Notes: generated by a model not told the origin, from the letters alone. Positions 1 to 13,036 are shown, counted from the first letter of the stretch. The stretch: DNA of 64,000 nucleotides from Ophthalmolycus amberensis (GCA_024529925.1 JAFEUB010001804.1:1009501-1073500); one strand, 5' to 3'. Numbers and translations: made by a program.

Positions 1-664
1 TAATCATTGGAGATTGCGTCATCGTCCCTATCGTGGAGTAATCTGATTTGTCACTAAAGAGTCGAATGAGGCAGCTCCGGTTTCTACTTGACTGCCAGTG
101 AACCACAGAGCAGACAGCGTGTGGGAACAACAACACAGGAGGACGAGCCTGTTGAGAAGAGAACCACAGTGCGAGTGGATGCCTTCCATTAAAACTCTTC
201 ACTGTTTGAAAGTTGCGTTGCGTGGGAAGTGGGCCAAGGTCCAAACAACAACTCCAACGAGGGCAGCACAAAATAATGATCCCACCACAGCCTGCGCTCG
301 TACACACGACACCATGTTAGGACAAAACTCACACTTTCAGACCGCTCTAAAATCCCACGGGCCCATTTGATTGGCTGAAATGCATCCGGCGGATCACACA
401 AGGGAGATTAAGTGTAGACGGGGAAAAAAGTGAAATTGTTTAAAAAGCTGAAGCGTCTTCATCAGATGACAATGCCAAGTGTCATGTTCCCAAGTACTGT
501 GATCTGTGCGAGTGTGTGTCTGAGTCAACAGTTATTAGACTTGTGTGTATCGTGAGACCGAGTGCATGGCAGGATTACGTGTGTGTGTTTATGTGTGTAT
601 GTTTTCTGATGAACTAATGAGGGTGAAGGTCAGAGTGCGTGTCGAAACACTTTGTTCAGCGGTA

Positions 665-666
<2 letters not shown>

Positions 667-731
<65 letters not shown>
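667..731. repeat. (GT)n microsatellite, 65 bp
   Basis: Uninterrupted dinucleotide array. Confidence 0.99.
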
Positions 732-733
<2 letters not shown>

Positions 734-857
734 CCTCTCTTAACTGTGTGTAAGAGTGTGTGTTAGTCTGTATTTCGGGTGCACGCAAACTAGTAGACAT
801 GTTTGTATTTGGAAATATCTGAGCCAACAGCTGCAGTATTTGTTGAGCATCTGGTAA

Positions 858-892
858 TGTGTGTGTGTGTGCGTGTGTGTGTGTGTGTGTGT
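858..892. repeat. (TG)n microsatellite, 35 bp
   Basis: One GC interruption at 871-872. Confidence 0.98.
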
Positions 893-1401
893 ACTCTCAT
901 GTACTTTGCTGACTGGTGTTGCCGGGTCAGCCGGAGCGTGGGACCTAAACAGCCCTGAGTTCTGGGAGAAGGAGTTCATTGGGGGGGCAGAGTGCAGGCT
1001 GTTCTGACAAGTAGCCTCAACACCGCCTCAAACTACAACTCCCAGAAGGCTTCAGGACACGGGACACCTCTTCAGATGAACTCCTGCGTTGATAGAGCGG
1101 TGCAGGAATGAGTCCTAAAAGCCAGACTTTGTTTTTTCCCACTTCCGGTCCCCTCTGCTGATACCAGAGATAAAATTACTGAATCTATTTCAACATTTTG
1201 TTCTACGATATTAAATTTGCCACACCGCTCGTGGATTTTGAATATTTGACGAGTCTTAAAAATGGCGACGCTAACAAGTGGCTAAATGAGACAACAAAAC
1301 ACCTTCAAAATCATTCAAAAATGAAGCTAACTATATCATTGTGTTATTTCCAATGGTCACACAATACATACTGGAAACATTCAGAATGCCTCTGCAGTGT
1401 C

Positions 1402-1435
1402 AAACACTAAACCCACTTCACTGTTTAGTGGGTTT
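1402..1435. repeat. 10-bp-arm inverted repeat
   Basis: TAAACCCACT and AGTGGGTTTA pair around a 9-base spacer containing TCACTGTTT. This is a minor stem-loop of no known role. Confidence 0.7.
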
Positions 1436-1860
1436 ACATCGCTATGCTCTCTGTAAAGCAACTCTAGAGCAATAAGGATAGAGCTAATAACTCAGAACAG
1501 TTTAAGCCGAAAATATAAACTGCGAAAAGCAACATAACATTCAAAGTGCAGCTATGTTTCAGAGATAAACGTCCACGTTCTGGACTTCAAGTACGATTCT
1601 TAATAAGAATTCTTGCATTTTGTAAATTAACTTTTCAAATTGGCATGTGAAAGCGACACGGTCCTTTTCATCAGCACATCCATATCTGCAGAGGAAAAAG
1701 CCAAAAAACATGAATCCAATTGTGGACAACTCTCCGTCTAATAAGCTTAATCTCTTCTCTTTGAGTTGCTGGGCGGAACAAGAAAACTGGGTCCAGCGCC
1801 TCACATCTCATCCAACATGAATGAGTGATTGAAAGCTATTCTCATTAGGCGCTCGTGAAG

Positions 1861-2045
<185 letters not shown>

Positions 2046-2270
2046 CAAATTCCTTCTTCTCCGTGTCAGACATTTCTCTTAGAAACCCAATAAAATGCAG
2101 CTGATGAGATTCAGTGCCGTCAATTAAACGGGGTTAGAGCTCATTATGGAGACGGTTAAATTGGACGTAACTGGCAGGTGTGATTATGCCCAAGATTTCC
2201 ATTTCTTATGCATATTCACATCCAGCATCTCACCCAGAAATCCAATTAGGAGTAGCGTGACCTCCCTCGC

Positions 2271-2272
<2 letters not shown>

Positions 2273-2339
<67 letters not shown>
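2273..2339. repeat. (TG)n microsatellite, 67 bp
   Basis: Uninterrupted. Confidence 0.99.
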
Positions 2340-2341
<2 letters not shown>

Positions 2342-3189
2342 GAGACATAATAGGAGATCTTTGGTGGCTGCCGTGTCAATCAATGCCAGTTCACAGTTCA
2401 CTTGTGGATGCATTATACTCTGGTGTGATATTTCTAGTGCTAACAAAAGATGCTTATTAAATAAGTCGGTTTTTTTGTTCATTGGAGTGTGTGTGAGTGA
2501 GGCTGTGTGTTAATGCCTCTCGTTTGCAGGTCGAGGTAAAAGAGGATTTTTACTTTGAGTCACAGCTTTCACTTTCACCCAGAAAGAGAATATTATATAT
2601 AATATAAGGCAGTGAGAGTATGTGTTCGTCTCTGTGTGAATCTGTGAGCGCAGTGCTTGTTTGCTTCTGCATGTGGTTGTATTCTTTGCTTTTTTTTTTT
2701 GCTCGTGGCAAAGTTGACAAATCACCTACAGGAGTCAGCTTCCCATCCAAACGCGCGGTAATTACAGGAGAAGAAGCGACTTGGCCGGCAAAACTGCCGA
2801 GGTGGACGAGCTCAGCGTCACATTTGATTTAGGAGGCAGCGAATAGAACCAATTAGCCACTTTGGCCGGGGATCAAACGGCTATCTGCGCCTGAGAAAAA
2901 GAAGAAAACAAAACGGCCCTCCTGTCCAATTAACAGAATGTATGGACGGGGCTGAGGTACCGCCGGGCTGTGATAAGGTAATTTGTTGGGTTTGCTGTAT
3001 ACTGCGGCGGTTGCTGATATTTGACGCTATGGAGGACGACAGATTTGTAATTTAAGAGGAGAAGAAGAGGAGCCGACTCGATTACTAATCATCTGTAAAG
3101 TAAATGTTTTAGTTCCTGAGTGTATCTTTGGATAGCGGTCCCTCTGTTCAATGCATTTACTGATCGGTTCTCTTTGTGTTGGGACTTAC

Positions 3190-3373
3190 TGGTGCGCAGG
3201 GCGGAGGGCGTGACCTCGATCTCACTGGCGACCTGGTAGGGCTGGAAGGCCGAGGCTCCGCTGCCAGCGCCGAGGTCCACGGCGAACAGGTCGGGGCTCT
3301 GGGTCCCCGTGGAGCTGGCACTGGTCCCGTCTCCTCCATGGTGGGGGTCCTGTTCGTCATACACGGCTATCAG
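3190..3373 (-). CDS. pard3: pard3 exon 3 (Par-3 polarity protein, internal exon)
   Basis: This internal exon of the Par-3 polarity scaffold encodes 61 codons plus one base. Par-3 organises tight junctions and apical-basal polarity together with Par-6 and aPKC. On the minus strand the exon starts after a pyrimidine-rich acceptor ending in CAG (complement of 3374-3375) and stops before GTAAGT (complement of 3184-3189). It begins in phase 0, directly following the last codon of exon 2, and ends in phase 1. The translation starts LIAVYDEQDP and contains HHGGDGTSASSTGTQSP and SEIEVTPSALR. From memory these match vertebrate PARD3 residues about 75-135, the linker between the N-terminal domain and PDZ1. 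The paralogue PARD3B lacks the HHGGDG stretch, so this is the PARD3 (A) type. The middle (about residues 28-42 of the exon) is Gly/Ala-rich and diverges from the mammalian sequence as I remember it. I cannot say which teleost duplicate (aa or ab) it is. Confidence 0.95.
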
Positions 3374-3704
3374 CTGGAGGAGGAGAGGTCACGAGACGTT
3401 AGATTAAAGAACACGTTGCTTTATATTTAACGAAACAAGTCAGGGCTCACCACTAACTTTTAAAAGTGGTTGCCAGACTTTTGTTTGATGCAATATCACG
3501 AGTGCAACAAATCATGGGGTGCACATGGGTTTGCTGGGTTTTGCTGTTCGCTGTCCGTATTTTTAATGTTTCTTCCAATGAAGCTGTTTAAGGCCACAAC
3601 TATATTTTGCACAATCGTCACATTTGTTTCACTGCCTGAAATCCTGATCAACGATAAAGAACTCGGACACAGAGCAAGAAGAACTCCACAGGAAACCCAC
3701 TAAG

Positions 3705-3748
3705 CATGTGTGGTCCTTTTGTGCTGGAACGCACGAGGACCACACATG
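3705..3748. repeat. 44-base hairpin, 13-bp perfect stem plus inner 4-bp stem
   Basis: CATGTGTGGTCCT (3705-3717) pairs with AGGACCACACATG (3736-3748). Inside the 18-base loop, GTGC (3721-3724) pairs with GCAC (3731-3734). Intronic, about 330 bp upstream of exon 3 in pard3 orientation. Confidence 0.9.
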
Positions 3749-4490
3749 GGTAAAGGGGTGATTTAGAATCTCACGTCTACACGATGACACCGAGGTGCTC
3801 GTTACCTCAAATCATATCCTCTCCTCCTTCAAAATGGCTCCAGGCTTTCTCTCCACATCTTTACCTTCAGAGCTGCTCTCCCTCTCAGTTCTGATTAATT
3901 CCAGCTTCTACTTTTATTAGTCCTTTTATTAGATTAAAAAATGAGAGCCAGGCCGCCCCTCTGTGACTCCCACCGGGCCCACGGGTGGGTTCAGCTGGCT
4001 CCAGTTAGCCGAGGAGAAAATGATTTTAAAAAATCCATCCTACATTTGCATACTCAAAGGAAGTGATGTAACTGTCCCTCGTGGGATCTGATGGAGACAA
4101 CGTCCCCACACGGAGGACCACGACCCCCTGACCCACGGTAGATCCCCGAGGTTAGAAATAAACGCGTTGAACGGCCCAAACGTCTTCAAGGCATCGCTGC
4201 AGTTCATCTGGGTTTATTTACATGATCAGGACTTTAAAGAAAACCTGAGCAGCTGATCAAAAACAGACACACTATTGTCACTTCTGAGAAAAATACGAAA
4301 CAAAACTATATTCTACCACATGAGAATAAAACAGTCAAGATGTCACGGCTACTATAGATGCTTTGAACTTCACGGAGAAGACGGAGCAGGTAAAGACTTC
4401 TGCCGTCTGCTAAGTCGCATGCTTTCATTTGCATTTTTTGTAGTACGTCTGCAGCAACAATGACTTGAAAGAGTGCATACTTGTTGGTGA

Positions 4491-4503
4491 TTATTTATTT
4501 ATT

Positions 4504-4543
<40 letters not shown>
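4491..4543. repeat. (ATTT)n then (AT)n
   Basis: A short ATTT run (4491-4506) passes into TA dinucleotides (4507-4543). Confidence 0.95.
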
Positions 4544-4547
<4 letters not shown>

Positions 4548-4706
4548 TATCTTTAAAATCCAGCCAACACTGACACACTCACACTTCATGAAAAAATCCA
4601 CACAACTTAAACACTTACACACTAAAAGACACACTCCAATATGTATCCATGCAAACATGGCCACGCTGAAAGAAAAGCATTAGCACACACAATTACCATG
4701 AGAGAG

Positions 4707-4732
4707 ACACACACACACACACACACACACAC
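4707..4732. repeat. (AC)n microsatellite
   Basis: Uninterrupted after a short GA run. Confidence 0.97.
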
Positions 4733-4827
4733 TAGCAGTTTTCCAGCACATTAAACCTTCATTTCAGCCACATTTAGCCTGAGAGCTGTGGAGTTCTATA
4801 GCAAGTTGGACAGGCTCCCTGGTGGTG

Positions 4828-4828
<1 letters not shown>

Positions 4829-4860
<32 letters not shown>
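4829..4860. repeat. (AC)n microsatellite
   Basis: Uninterrupted. Confidence 0.98.
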
Positions 4861-4864
<4 letters not shown>

Positions 4865-5273
4865 GTTTACGGACCGCAAGACTCATTTTTCCCATTAGGC
4901 CCTTTACATAAATGTGCAGACATTTACTTCAGATTAGAGCTCGTGTCAGCCCGGGGCTAATGTGTGTACACACGGTAATGGGGGGTAATAAAGGTCAAAG
5001 GCCAGGGGGGGGTAGAGAGAATGCGTGGATGAAGAGCAGAGAGTAGGAAACGAGGGGAAAGTAAAACAGATGGATGAGAGTAGAAGTGTGTGCGTGAGTA
5101 TCAGAGAGACGGCCGTGCGTTTCATGCTCTGTAAGAACTTCCTGTGTGGAACCGTCACAGGGAGTCCTCCACTCTTCCCTCATTAAGGCTCAGTTCAGCC
5201 GGAACAGCTGAGTCAGCAAAGGCCCCCTTTACCCCCTCCCGGTCCGCTCCCTGAGGACACCACAGAAGAAGAA

Positions 5274-5284
5274 CCCCCCCCCCC
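5274..5284. repeat. Poly-C tract, 11 bp
   Basis: Mononucleotide run. Confidence 0.95.
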
Positions 5285-6155
5285 GGACGTGTTTTTACAG
5301 CCCATGTGGTTCTGGTTATGCGGTAATCAGTTGGGCTGCAGTGCGCACTGTAAGATGCGGTCGGGCCTCAAAATCTTTGGCCGATCCTGATGTTCCTTGA
5401 GAGGCAGAAACAATCAGAGAGTAATAACAGCGGCGTGATGGAGGACGGCAGTGCGAACTTAAGTCTCTGGTTTAACAGACGTTACATTGACGGAGAGGTG
5501 AACTTTACATCTTCACATACGTTTCACGATTCAAAGATCTCTGAAGTAACGCCATGTTTTTAGATAAGTTCTAAGAAGCATTTTGTACATTTCCAGTGAT
5601 GCTTCTTCTCCTCAGAACGTCAGAGTTGCAATTATCAGAATAGTATGTTTCTACAACACCCGACGCCTGGAAAAGGCACATTTACCCACAGGGATCCCCA
5701 AAGGTTTCCTATTATCAAACAAAGGCAGACGCTGAAATCATTTGCATAACAATATTTTCCACTCAGTATACAAATTATGAATGTATGAAGTAATCTGTGT
5801 GTACATAAATCTATATGCAGATGAGTACAATGCAATAATAATGATGAGAAATAACTTGCTGGGAAGAAAAAGATTAGAGAAATGAAAGAAATGAACGACA
5901 AGAAAACAAAGTAAACATCCGCTGTAGTGCGTTTCCTAATCCGTGTGAGAATGGTGGATTGTACAGTTCAGAGGGCACCGCTGTGACTGACGGACGCTCC
6001 CTCAGGACTCGTGTTGCTCGTGTTGGATGTTTTATTGACTGGATTGTTGTGTGTGTGTGCTGTGAAACAGCCCAGAGTCACAGCTAATTGCTGAGGTTTG
6101 TTGACAAGCGCGGCCCCTGACCCTGCCTGCCATGGGAGAACGGCTGCCACCTATC

Positions 6156-6177
6156 CACACACACACACACACACACA
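6156..6177. repeat. (CA)n microsatellite
   Basis: Uninterrupted. Confidence 0.96.
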
Positions 6178-6683
6178 GGTGGCGTCCAATCAGCAGGGCT
6201 GGTCTACCCTGAGGAAAACAGGATGTGTACACAGTGTGTTGATTGGCCTGTGAAAGTGTGTCAATACGTTCAGACAATTTAAAAACCTTCTTTCTTTCTT
6301 AAAGCTCATCCCTGTGCAGCTGGATTAGGGCTGCAGCAATTATTTGACACATTTGTTTATAAATGTATTATTTGGACGTCTAATTCCTGACATTTGCTGG
6401 GATGTTGTCAATATTTTATCCCTTCTGACCAACATATCAAAATAAACCAAATGTGAAGAAAAGCAAGCACATCTTTGAGTGTGACAAGCTGTGAGAGTCT
6501 TTTGCTTAAAACTGTAAATTAAGATTAAAATCTGTTATTTTTGTCAGGTGTACACAGGTATGTGCATACACACCTGTGCAAAGTGTGCATGTGCATGTGT
6601 GTATGTGACATAATGCACATGGACGCATGTGTTCACGTACGTGTGCAAAACTCACTTTTGAATCGTTTTTTGTTCACTTTCTT

Positions 6684-6684
<1 letters not shown>

Positions 6685-6721
<37 letters not shown>
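6685..6721. repeat. (CA)n microsatellite
   Basis: Uninterrupted, 37 bp. Confidence 0.98.
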
Positions 6722-6724
<3 letters not shown>

Positions 6725-6912
6725 AGCCAAAAAAGTAACAATAATCGAAAAGTAAATTACAAGGGAAAGTGTGAGTCAGTCCACTTTTCAGCCGTCACTT
6801 GCAGCTCATAAATCATCATCATAACTCTGGCTAGAACAATACGCTGGCAGCCGGGCCAGAGAGAGGGAACCAAAGGTCTCTCAGAGGGGAATTAATCCCT
6901 TCGGGTGTGTTT

Positions 6913-6941
6913 GGGGGGGGGGGGGCGGGGGGGGGGGGGGG
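6913..6941. repeat. Poly-G tract, 29 bp with one C
   Basis: G-run interrupted once, by C at 6926. Confidence 0.97.
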
Positions 6942-7449
6942 AATCGCCCAGTCTTATTTCATCAGAAATCCCCGATGCCGTCCAAAAATTACAGTTGCCT
7001 CAGTTCTGGCGACCAACTCCAAAACATAAATCTCCCCGAGCTGCTGCGGCCATCTATCGACCGTTTGATTTATCCCCTCGTCACACGAAATAATGTCAAG
7101 TCATTACAATTTTCACACGGAATTATATTACATCAATAGACCGCATTTCCCCCGGTGTCAAGCTCCACGCCGCGCCGTGTTTGTGTTCTTTTTATATGAT
7201 TTACTGAATGTGAACCGCATTATCAATAACAGACATGAAGGGAAAGAGAGCCGGTGGGAATGACAAGACAAGAGGAGAGGTAGCGAGTAACACGGCTGCC
7301 TCACATGAGCAATGATTGAATGACGTTCATTCACTATTTTAGATAAAACAGAAACTAATGACTATTTATATTCTCAATTAACCTGACAATTATTGTTCTT
7401 AGTTATTTCTTACACTGTTTCTTTAATTGTTTTTAAATCTCCTTTTCTT

Positions 7450-7546
7450 TTGCCTTATGTTTTGATGCTTTTAATGGTTTTATGTGAAGCACTTTGAATT
7501 ACCTTGTTGTTGAAATGTGCTATACAAATAAACTTGCCTTGCCTTG
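7450..7546 (+). mobile_element. LINE/SINE 3'-tail-like fragment
   Basis: TGTGAAGCACTTTGAATTAC followed by AAATGTGCTATACAAATAAA and a short CTTGC/CTTGC tail is a common 3' end of teleost retroposons as I remember them. It lies just upstream of the SINE-like sequence at 7641. No protein-coding part remains. Confidence 0.5.
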
Positions 7547-7640
7547 GTTAAACTATTAATCTTTGGATGTAAAAAGCAAGTCCAAAACCTAAAAATATTC
7601 AATTTACTATTACTAAATGTCCGACAGAAGTTCACTGGTG

Positions 7641-7780
7641 GACCACCTTGGTAGCCAAGTGGTTACAGCTCATTCCAAAGCGCTACATCACGGGTTCCAT
7701 TCCACACCTCTCCTCCTCCCTCACACGTTTCTGTATCCTTATCATCACAACTGAGGAGAACTGAGCGACTTAAACGTTTA
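7641..7780 (+). mobile_element. tRNA-derived SINE-like sequence
   Basis: TAGCCAAGTGG (7652-7662) fits the RNA polymerase III A box TRGCNNAGYGG exactly. GGTTCCATTCC (7693-7703) fits the B box GGTTCGANTCC with one mismatch. Spacing is tRNA-like. The following CT-rich tail (CACCTCTCCTCCTCCC) resembles the body of fish SINEs. No tRNA cloverleaf was checked. A degraded tRNA pseudogene is the alternative. Confidence 0.55.
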
Positions 7781-9100
7781 ACATCATCAAAATAGTTGCC
7801 GATTATTCTTCTAATCCTCTCAACTTTCATTTAAAAGCTCAGGCATTGCCATGTATTCAGTGACGTAGTGATCGGATACACTGGATCGGTTACTGGAGTC
7901 AGGAAACAGAAGAGAAGAAGTTGGGATGGGTGAGTCCCTGTCACTGATGTGCAGTAGTGGGAACATGTACCCACTCCACTGGACTCAGTATCTAATCAGA
8001 CCGTTCACTGGACCTTCTTGGATATGTTTGGAATGTCCCAGTTGGTATTTAGCTCATTGGTACTGGAAAACCCCGGTGCAAGGATATCTTCCTCGTCTTT
8101 GTAAAAAGTTGGTCGATATAAATAACATTTACTTGACTCTATTGAAGTTTTAAATTCATCTGCCAACAATAACTATTACCGTTGTCTGTATTTGATGTGC
8201 TGCAGGTGGACCAGTTCAGATCATGGATCTCGAGAGTTATTGTACCAGCTACTCCCACAAACAAGGAATCGTTGCAGACCTTGTTAACTCTGCACCAGTA
8301 TCACCAAGAGAACATCCCATGGGCGTATTATACTTTGCAGACAAAGCTGATCCTGATTCTGGAAACCCAAGTCCTGCAGACCTGGCCCGCACTGAACCAG
8401 GTCCGTGCCAGGGAACGAGAGGGGGCAAAAAGCACCGCAGTCAGCGAAAGCGGGGAAGTAACCGCTTCACTTTCGCCTACACAGCTGTGTAATCCAAAAC
8501 ATGTTGTCCCGACTCCTCTGAGGTCAAAAGAAAACTGCAGCCCAGAACATTTTCCTCGGTTACCTCGGTTACATGCTCCGGGAACTTTGAAGAAAGTGCA
8601 GCCGGCACTTTTTTATTTTTTATTTTTTTCCCCAAAAGCGACAGCCATCAAAACCTCTGAAATCAGTCGGCCGCAGCCCAGAAGCCACAGAGTGCAGACA
8701 GGCAGTGACCGCGTTGCCCTCGGGTCAGCCCTGTTCATGTGTATGTGAGGAGTTCACTTCCAAAAGGACAGGAAATGAGAAAAAACTAGAGCTCCCCATT
8801 AATAGATCATCATTTCTAAAGGATGGTAACTTGAGATGATGACATGATATTTTGCAGACAGGACTTCCTACATTTTATGGTTTTGAATAATGGACTGTTA
8901 TTTTACGTGAACATGGATATATACTTAACCATAATTTTCATGACATTTATTTCCTCTTTATTTACAGGAAATCGTCCCCGAGATTCGCACGTCGAGACGT
9001 GGGAGGAATGTGACTCCTGACGGGTTCATTAAAGGAGGAGAAGCTGTGACGAGAGTTAGCTACACCGTTTTCTGCCCAATGAGTAGCAAATACACGGGGC

Positions 9101-9112
9101 GGGGGGGGGGGG
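9101..9112. repeat. Poly-G tract, 12 bp
   Basis: Mononucleotide run. Confidence 0.95.
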
Positions 9113-10488
9113 ACGCTATCCATGGAGGCCACAGAGGGAGAGCAGGAGTGTTTTCTCCTCCTTCAGACGTCCGGTTTGATTTGTTACCCGAGAGCTTACC
9201 GTACATGAAAGTGTTCGCCGTTATTTATCTTTTGACAGCTTTACAGGCAACAACAGGCCGGCATAACTTAACAGTCACTCCATCTCACCTACTTTATCAA
9301 CTCGAGTCAACTTAATTGATATGGTAAGTAATAATTATCGACTCACTAATTTGCGGTGAGGAGAGGCAGCTGGACGTTATGAAGTATCTCAGATCTCCAC
9401 ACATCCGGTGCGGTTTGAGTCCGGCCGCGTGGCTTTAAATGAAGCCTCTGGTACAAATCAAAGAGTGTACACTGGTAAACATTTGCCTTCAGGAGGACAC
9501 ACTCTTATTGGTCTGTGGTCGGGATGCACAGATACCAGGTTTTTATTCAGACCAAGTACAAGCAGCGCTCCTCCTATAGAACCATTTCTGTACAAAACCA
9601 ATGGAATCAGAACCGACATCCGAGTCAGCTCCGTCCGTCACACCGGCTCAGTCTCATCCCGTCCCATTCAGAGGACATGGAAGTAGAGCGTGTGCAGCGT
9701 CTGATACTCTGAAGTGTATGTTGTCGCGTTGACCCGTCATATCAGTGTGATCCACTCACTGTCCTCTCTGCACGTTTCACAAAGACACATGTAAGACTTT
9801 GAGGACCTTTTAATGTCGCTGAGAACTTCATTTAACACCGTTTTGACATCAAAATAAAGGAGAGGAGCCAAAGCAGATTACGTTTTGGAATAAGCAGCAA
9901 AGACAAAAAGGACAATAGGAAATAAAACACCATCACATTCACTTAATTTTATATGAACCAGAGAGCAGACAAACGTGGGTCGAACTTCAATTTTAAATGC
10001 CGCTAAACACAAAAAACTAACTTTAAGTGTCCAAGACTAGAGAAGGTCCCAGAAAGTAGAGGAGAGTTCCAGATGACAGAGTGTTCAGAACTTTTCTCAG
10101 ACTCATTTCTGTAATCAAAAAAAAAATAAAAAGAGCTCAGGGGGGGGCGGACAGATGTGGCTAAGATTAGCCGAGGCTGCTAGACGAGCAGCGCAACTCC
10201 CACAGAGACCGTTGGAGGCTGAGCAGGAGACAGAACCTTGGCCTCCCTGAGCTGAGAGACAATCAGAGACGTGTCAAACGGAGCAGACTGAGACGGGACC
10301 AGGTGTGTGCTCACCTCCTCACTCAGTTATTCACTGAAAACACAAACTGACACAAACACGCACAACTATTATGTCCCAGTAAACAGATTTAGGATGAGAT
10401 AGTAAACGTGTTGAGGACAATCCAGCAAGTTGGCTCAGCAGGCCCGCTATCCATCTTCACTTTAATCCTGACAATAGAAAACATGTGT

Positions 10489-10556
10489 GGGGGGGGGGGG
10501 GCCAAACTGCCAAACTGAAAATGGCAATTAGATGGAGGGAGGGGGGGGGGGGGGGG
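10489..10556. repeat. Two poly-G tracts (13 and 16 bp)
   Basis: G-runs at 10489-10501 and 10541-10556, separated by 39 bp. A poly-C tract follows at 10701. Confidence 0.96.
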
Positions 10557-10700
10557 TGCGAGGGGACCGAGGCACCGAAGGTGATTCATTCTCCAAAATG
10601 AGCAGAGTGCTGAGTCGTGACTCTTATTCCCTGAAAGATGTTGCTCTTGTTTCACCGCTTAGTGCTCAACTTCCTGCTGGTGGAGCTCTTCTGAACTTTG

Positions 10701-10719
10701 CCCCCCCCCCCCCCCCCCC
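10701..10719. repeat. Poly-C tract, 19 bp
   Basis: Mononucleotide run facing the G-runs 150-210 bp upstream, so strand pairing is possible. Confidence 0.96.
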
Positions 10720-11205
10720 AGAGGAGCAACAGTTTACCAAATGACTGACCTCATTGGGAAAAGTGCTTCTCAAAAATATGTAATTTCTTTTTTTTTTTTA
10801 AACCTACACTTGGATTAATAAACAAGAGAGAAGTCAAGACATTGGTCTACATTTTGGCAACTCTTTCTTGCAAAGACTGTGACCGACAACACGCTACATA
10901 TGAACCAGAGCTAGTGAGCAGTTAGCTAAACTCTTCTTCTTCTGCCGCCGGTGCCTTTTCACTCACGTTGTGTGCTAGATTGTGTAGGGGCTACACGTGT
11001 TGTATTGTGTGTGACGGCTGAATAAAAACACTACTTAATGTCTTCTAATTCACACCATTGTATTATTCTAACATGGGGCTCTGAAGGAGAAAGCACTGCG
11101 AGTCTCTTCACCTTCCATTCTATCATCACTCCTGCCATCACAGTCATGGAGATAAGGACGGAAAACAAAAGAGTATCCCTTTAAATGAACGGCTAACCAA
11201 AGACG

Positions 11206-11208
<3 letters not shown>

Positions 11209-11237
<29 letters not shown>
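11209..11237. repeat. (GT)n microsatellite
   Basis: Uninterrupted. Confidence 0.97.
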
Positions 11238-11384
11238 GTGTGGGTGGGTTAGCTAGCACCACTAATGAGCACCATACATCACATGCTATCGGGGCTAATC
11301 ACACTGAGGGCTATATTTAGCTTCAATTACCTGTTTTCCATGGGACTAATCAACACTTAGCAGGCGACACCGCTGTAAACGTGA

Positions 11385-11386
<2 letters not shown>

Positions 11387-11426
<40 letters not shown>
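11387..11426. repeat. (GT)n microsatellite
   Basis: Uninterrupted, 40 bp. Confidence 0.98.
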
Positions 11427-11429
<3 letters not shown>

Positions 11430-11596
11430 TGATGCAGATGTGGCTGTGTGTGTGGATGTTTAATTAAGTAGGACAACCTGTGCATATGAACATAAGGGCT
11501 TAATAGCTTTTGGAAGGAAACTGTGGCTCTCGCCATGAACTCATGCAGCTGGAATAATTCAGTTTAGTTCAAACTTGGTGAACTGGGCTCCAAAAA

Positions 11597-11627
<31 letters not shown>

Positions 11628-11637
11628 CATATATATA
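11597..11637. repeat. (AT)n microsatellite with GTAT/ACAT
   Basis: AT dinucleotides with symmetrical G and C interruptions, making the block self-complementary. Confidence 0.95.
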
Positions 11638-13001
11638 GCTAGTTTATTGTTATTTTTGGCTTATGTTGCACATGTAATAGATTCTAAAATGTCATTACTG
11701 AATAAACACTCGAGCTTTATGGTTAAAGGTACGTATAAAACGCAACATTTTAAAAAATCGGAAAGAAATAAGCTCCTTAATTTGGAGCAAATCAACATTG
11801 TGTTTGTTCCCTGCAGCGTGGGCTGGACTGTAGGTTGGATCGGGGTTGACAGACTATATGCAGCGTGTCTGGTTTGTATTGCCTCTAGCTTTCATAAAAC
11901 ACAACCGGACATTACTTTATCTCAAATATCTTGCGGCCATTTCTTCCCCTTTAGCTGCCAAATAATAGTTTCAGCCTCTCTGACATTAATGTTCACGGAG
12001 TGTTCTCTTGTTTGTGTTTTGATTAATTAGTCTCAGATGGAATTCCAGCCCTGGATTAAACATGCGATTCCCTCCCTGTCACTCTCACAGATCCCCCACA
12101 GCAGAGCTCAGGCTGTACTAATGTTAACCAAACACGACCCCGTACTCAACTGTACTGTACTGTTGGCCACAGGTCTTGTTTTTAATTCCGTTTCAGGACG
12201 ACAAACACATTGTTCATCTAACCTCCGGGACACAACAGAGGGAACAGACGGCACATATAACGGATGTACGACTGTGCCAACCCTGAGGGCAGTGAGACGG
12301 AGGGAGGAGAGAGAAAAGGATATGTTGTTACAGTCTTTCACTGACCAGCTCCTTATATATCCAGCAGTACTGCAGAAAGACACGTTCAGCTTGGCATCAC
12401 ATCCTCAGCTTTTCAACAGCCTTTAAGTACGAGAGGGTGGATTCTTTTCAAACCACACCAACATACTTGGTTCCTCTGAAGACTTCATTAAAGAATATTT
12501 GCAGAACAACTGTAATCACCGAGCTGTGTGGGCAGTATCCCACCATACATTAAGTCCATATTTGTCCAAGAGCAGCCCCGGAGGGAGCCGTGTTAGCCGC
12601 CCTGTAAAATCTGCAGGAGCACTTGTGGAGGACTCGGGGATACCTTCAAACTGCACGTGGTCATGAGGAGGCATCTGGGAGTTTATGCGCATACGTCTGG
12701 CCGAAGGATTTGAAACCCAGAAGATGTGAGATCGGCCCACATACGAGGCCGTTCTCCAGCCAGGCGGAGGTCTCGTAAGCCTCGCTGTAATTGAGGGCCG
12801 AGGGAGCACCGAGGGAGTGACGGCCGCTTAATGAGAAATTATAGTTCTGCTGATGCCTTCAGAAAAACCCCGACTCCATTTGATAGTAATTACATCTCAT
12901 ATGGTTTCATTACGCCGGGTCCTTATTTGGATCGGGCAACATTACGACTGAAAAAGGAGAGGATAAACTCTGCCGGGATTAACACCAGTTTGAGACCCCC
13001 A

Positions 13002-13036
<35 letters not shown>

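Noticed and set aside
8182..8748. 188-codon open frame on the plus strand, with an overlapping 89-codon frame
   Set aside because: No recognisable domain, composition like translated intron sequence, no poly(A) signal or matching splice partner. The acceptor-like TGCTGCAG before it is not enough.
9408..9686. 92-codon plus-strand frame overlapping a second open frame
   Set aside because: Overlapping frames with no domain. Nothing favours either.
11575..12030. 151-codon open frame
   Set aside because: Begins in an (AT)n array and continues through AT-rich intronic sequence. No domain or gene signals.
12516..12809. 97-codon minus-strand frame with two similar RLTR-PPG motifs
   Set aside because: The internal similarity is short and I see no tandem structure at the DNA level or any known family.
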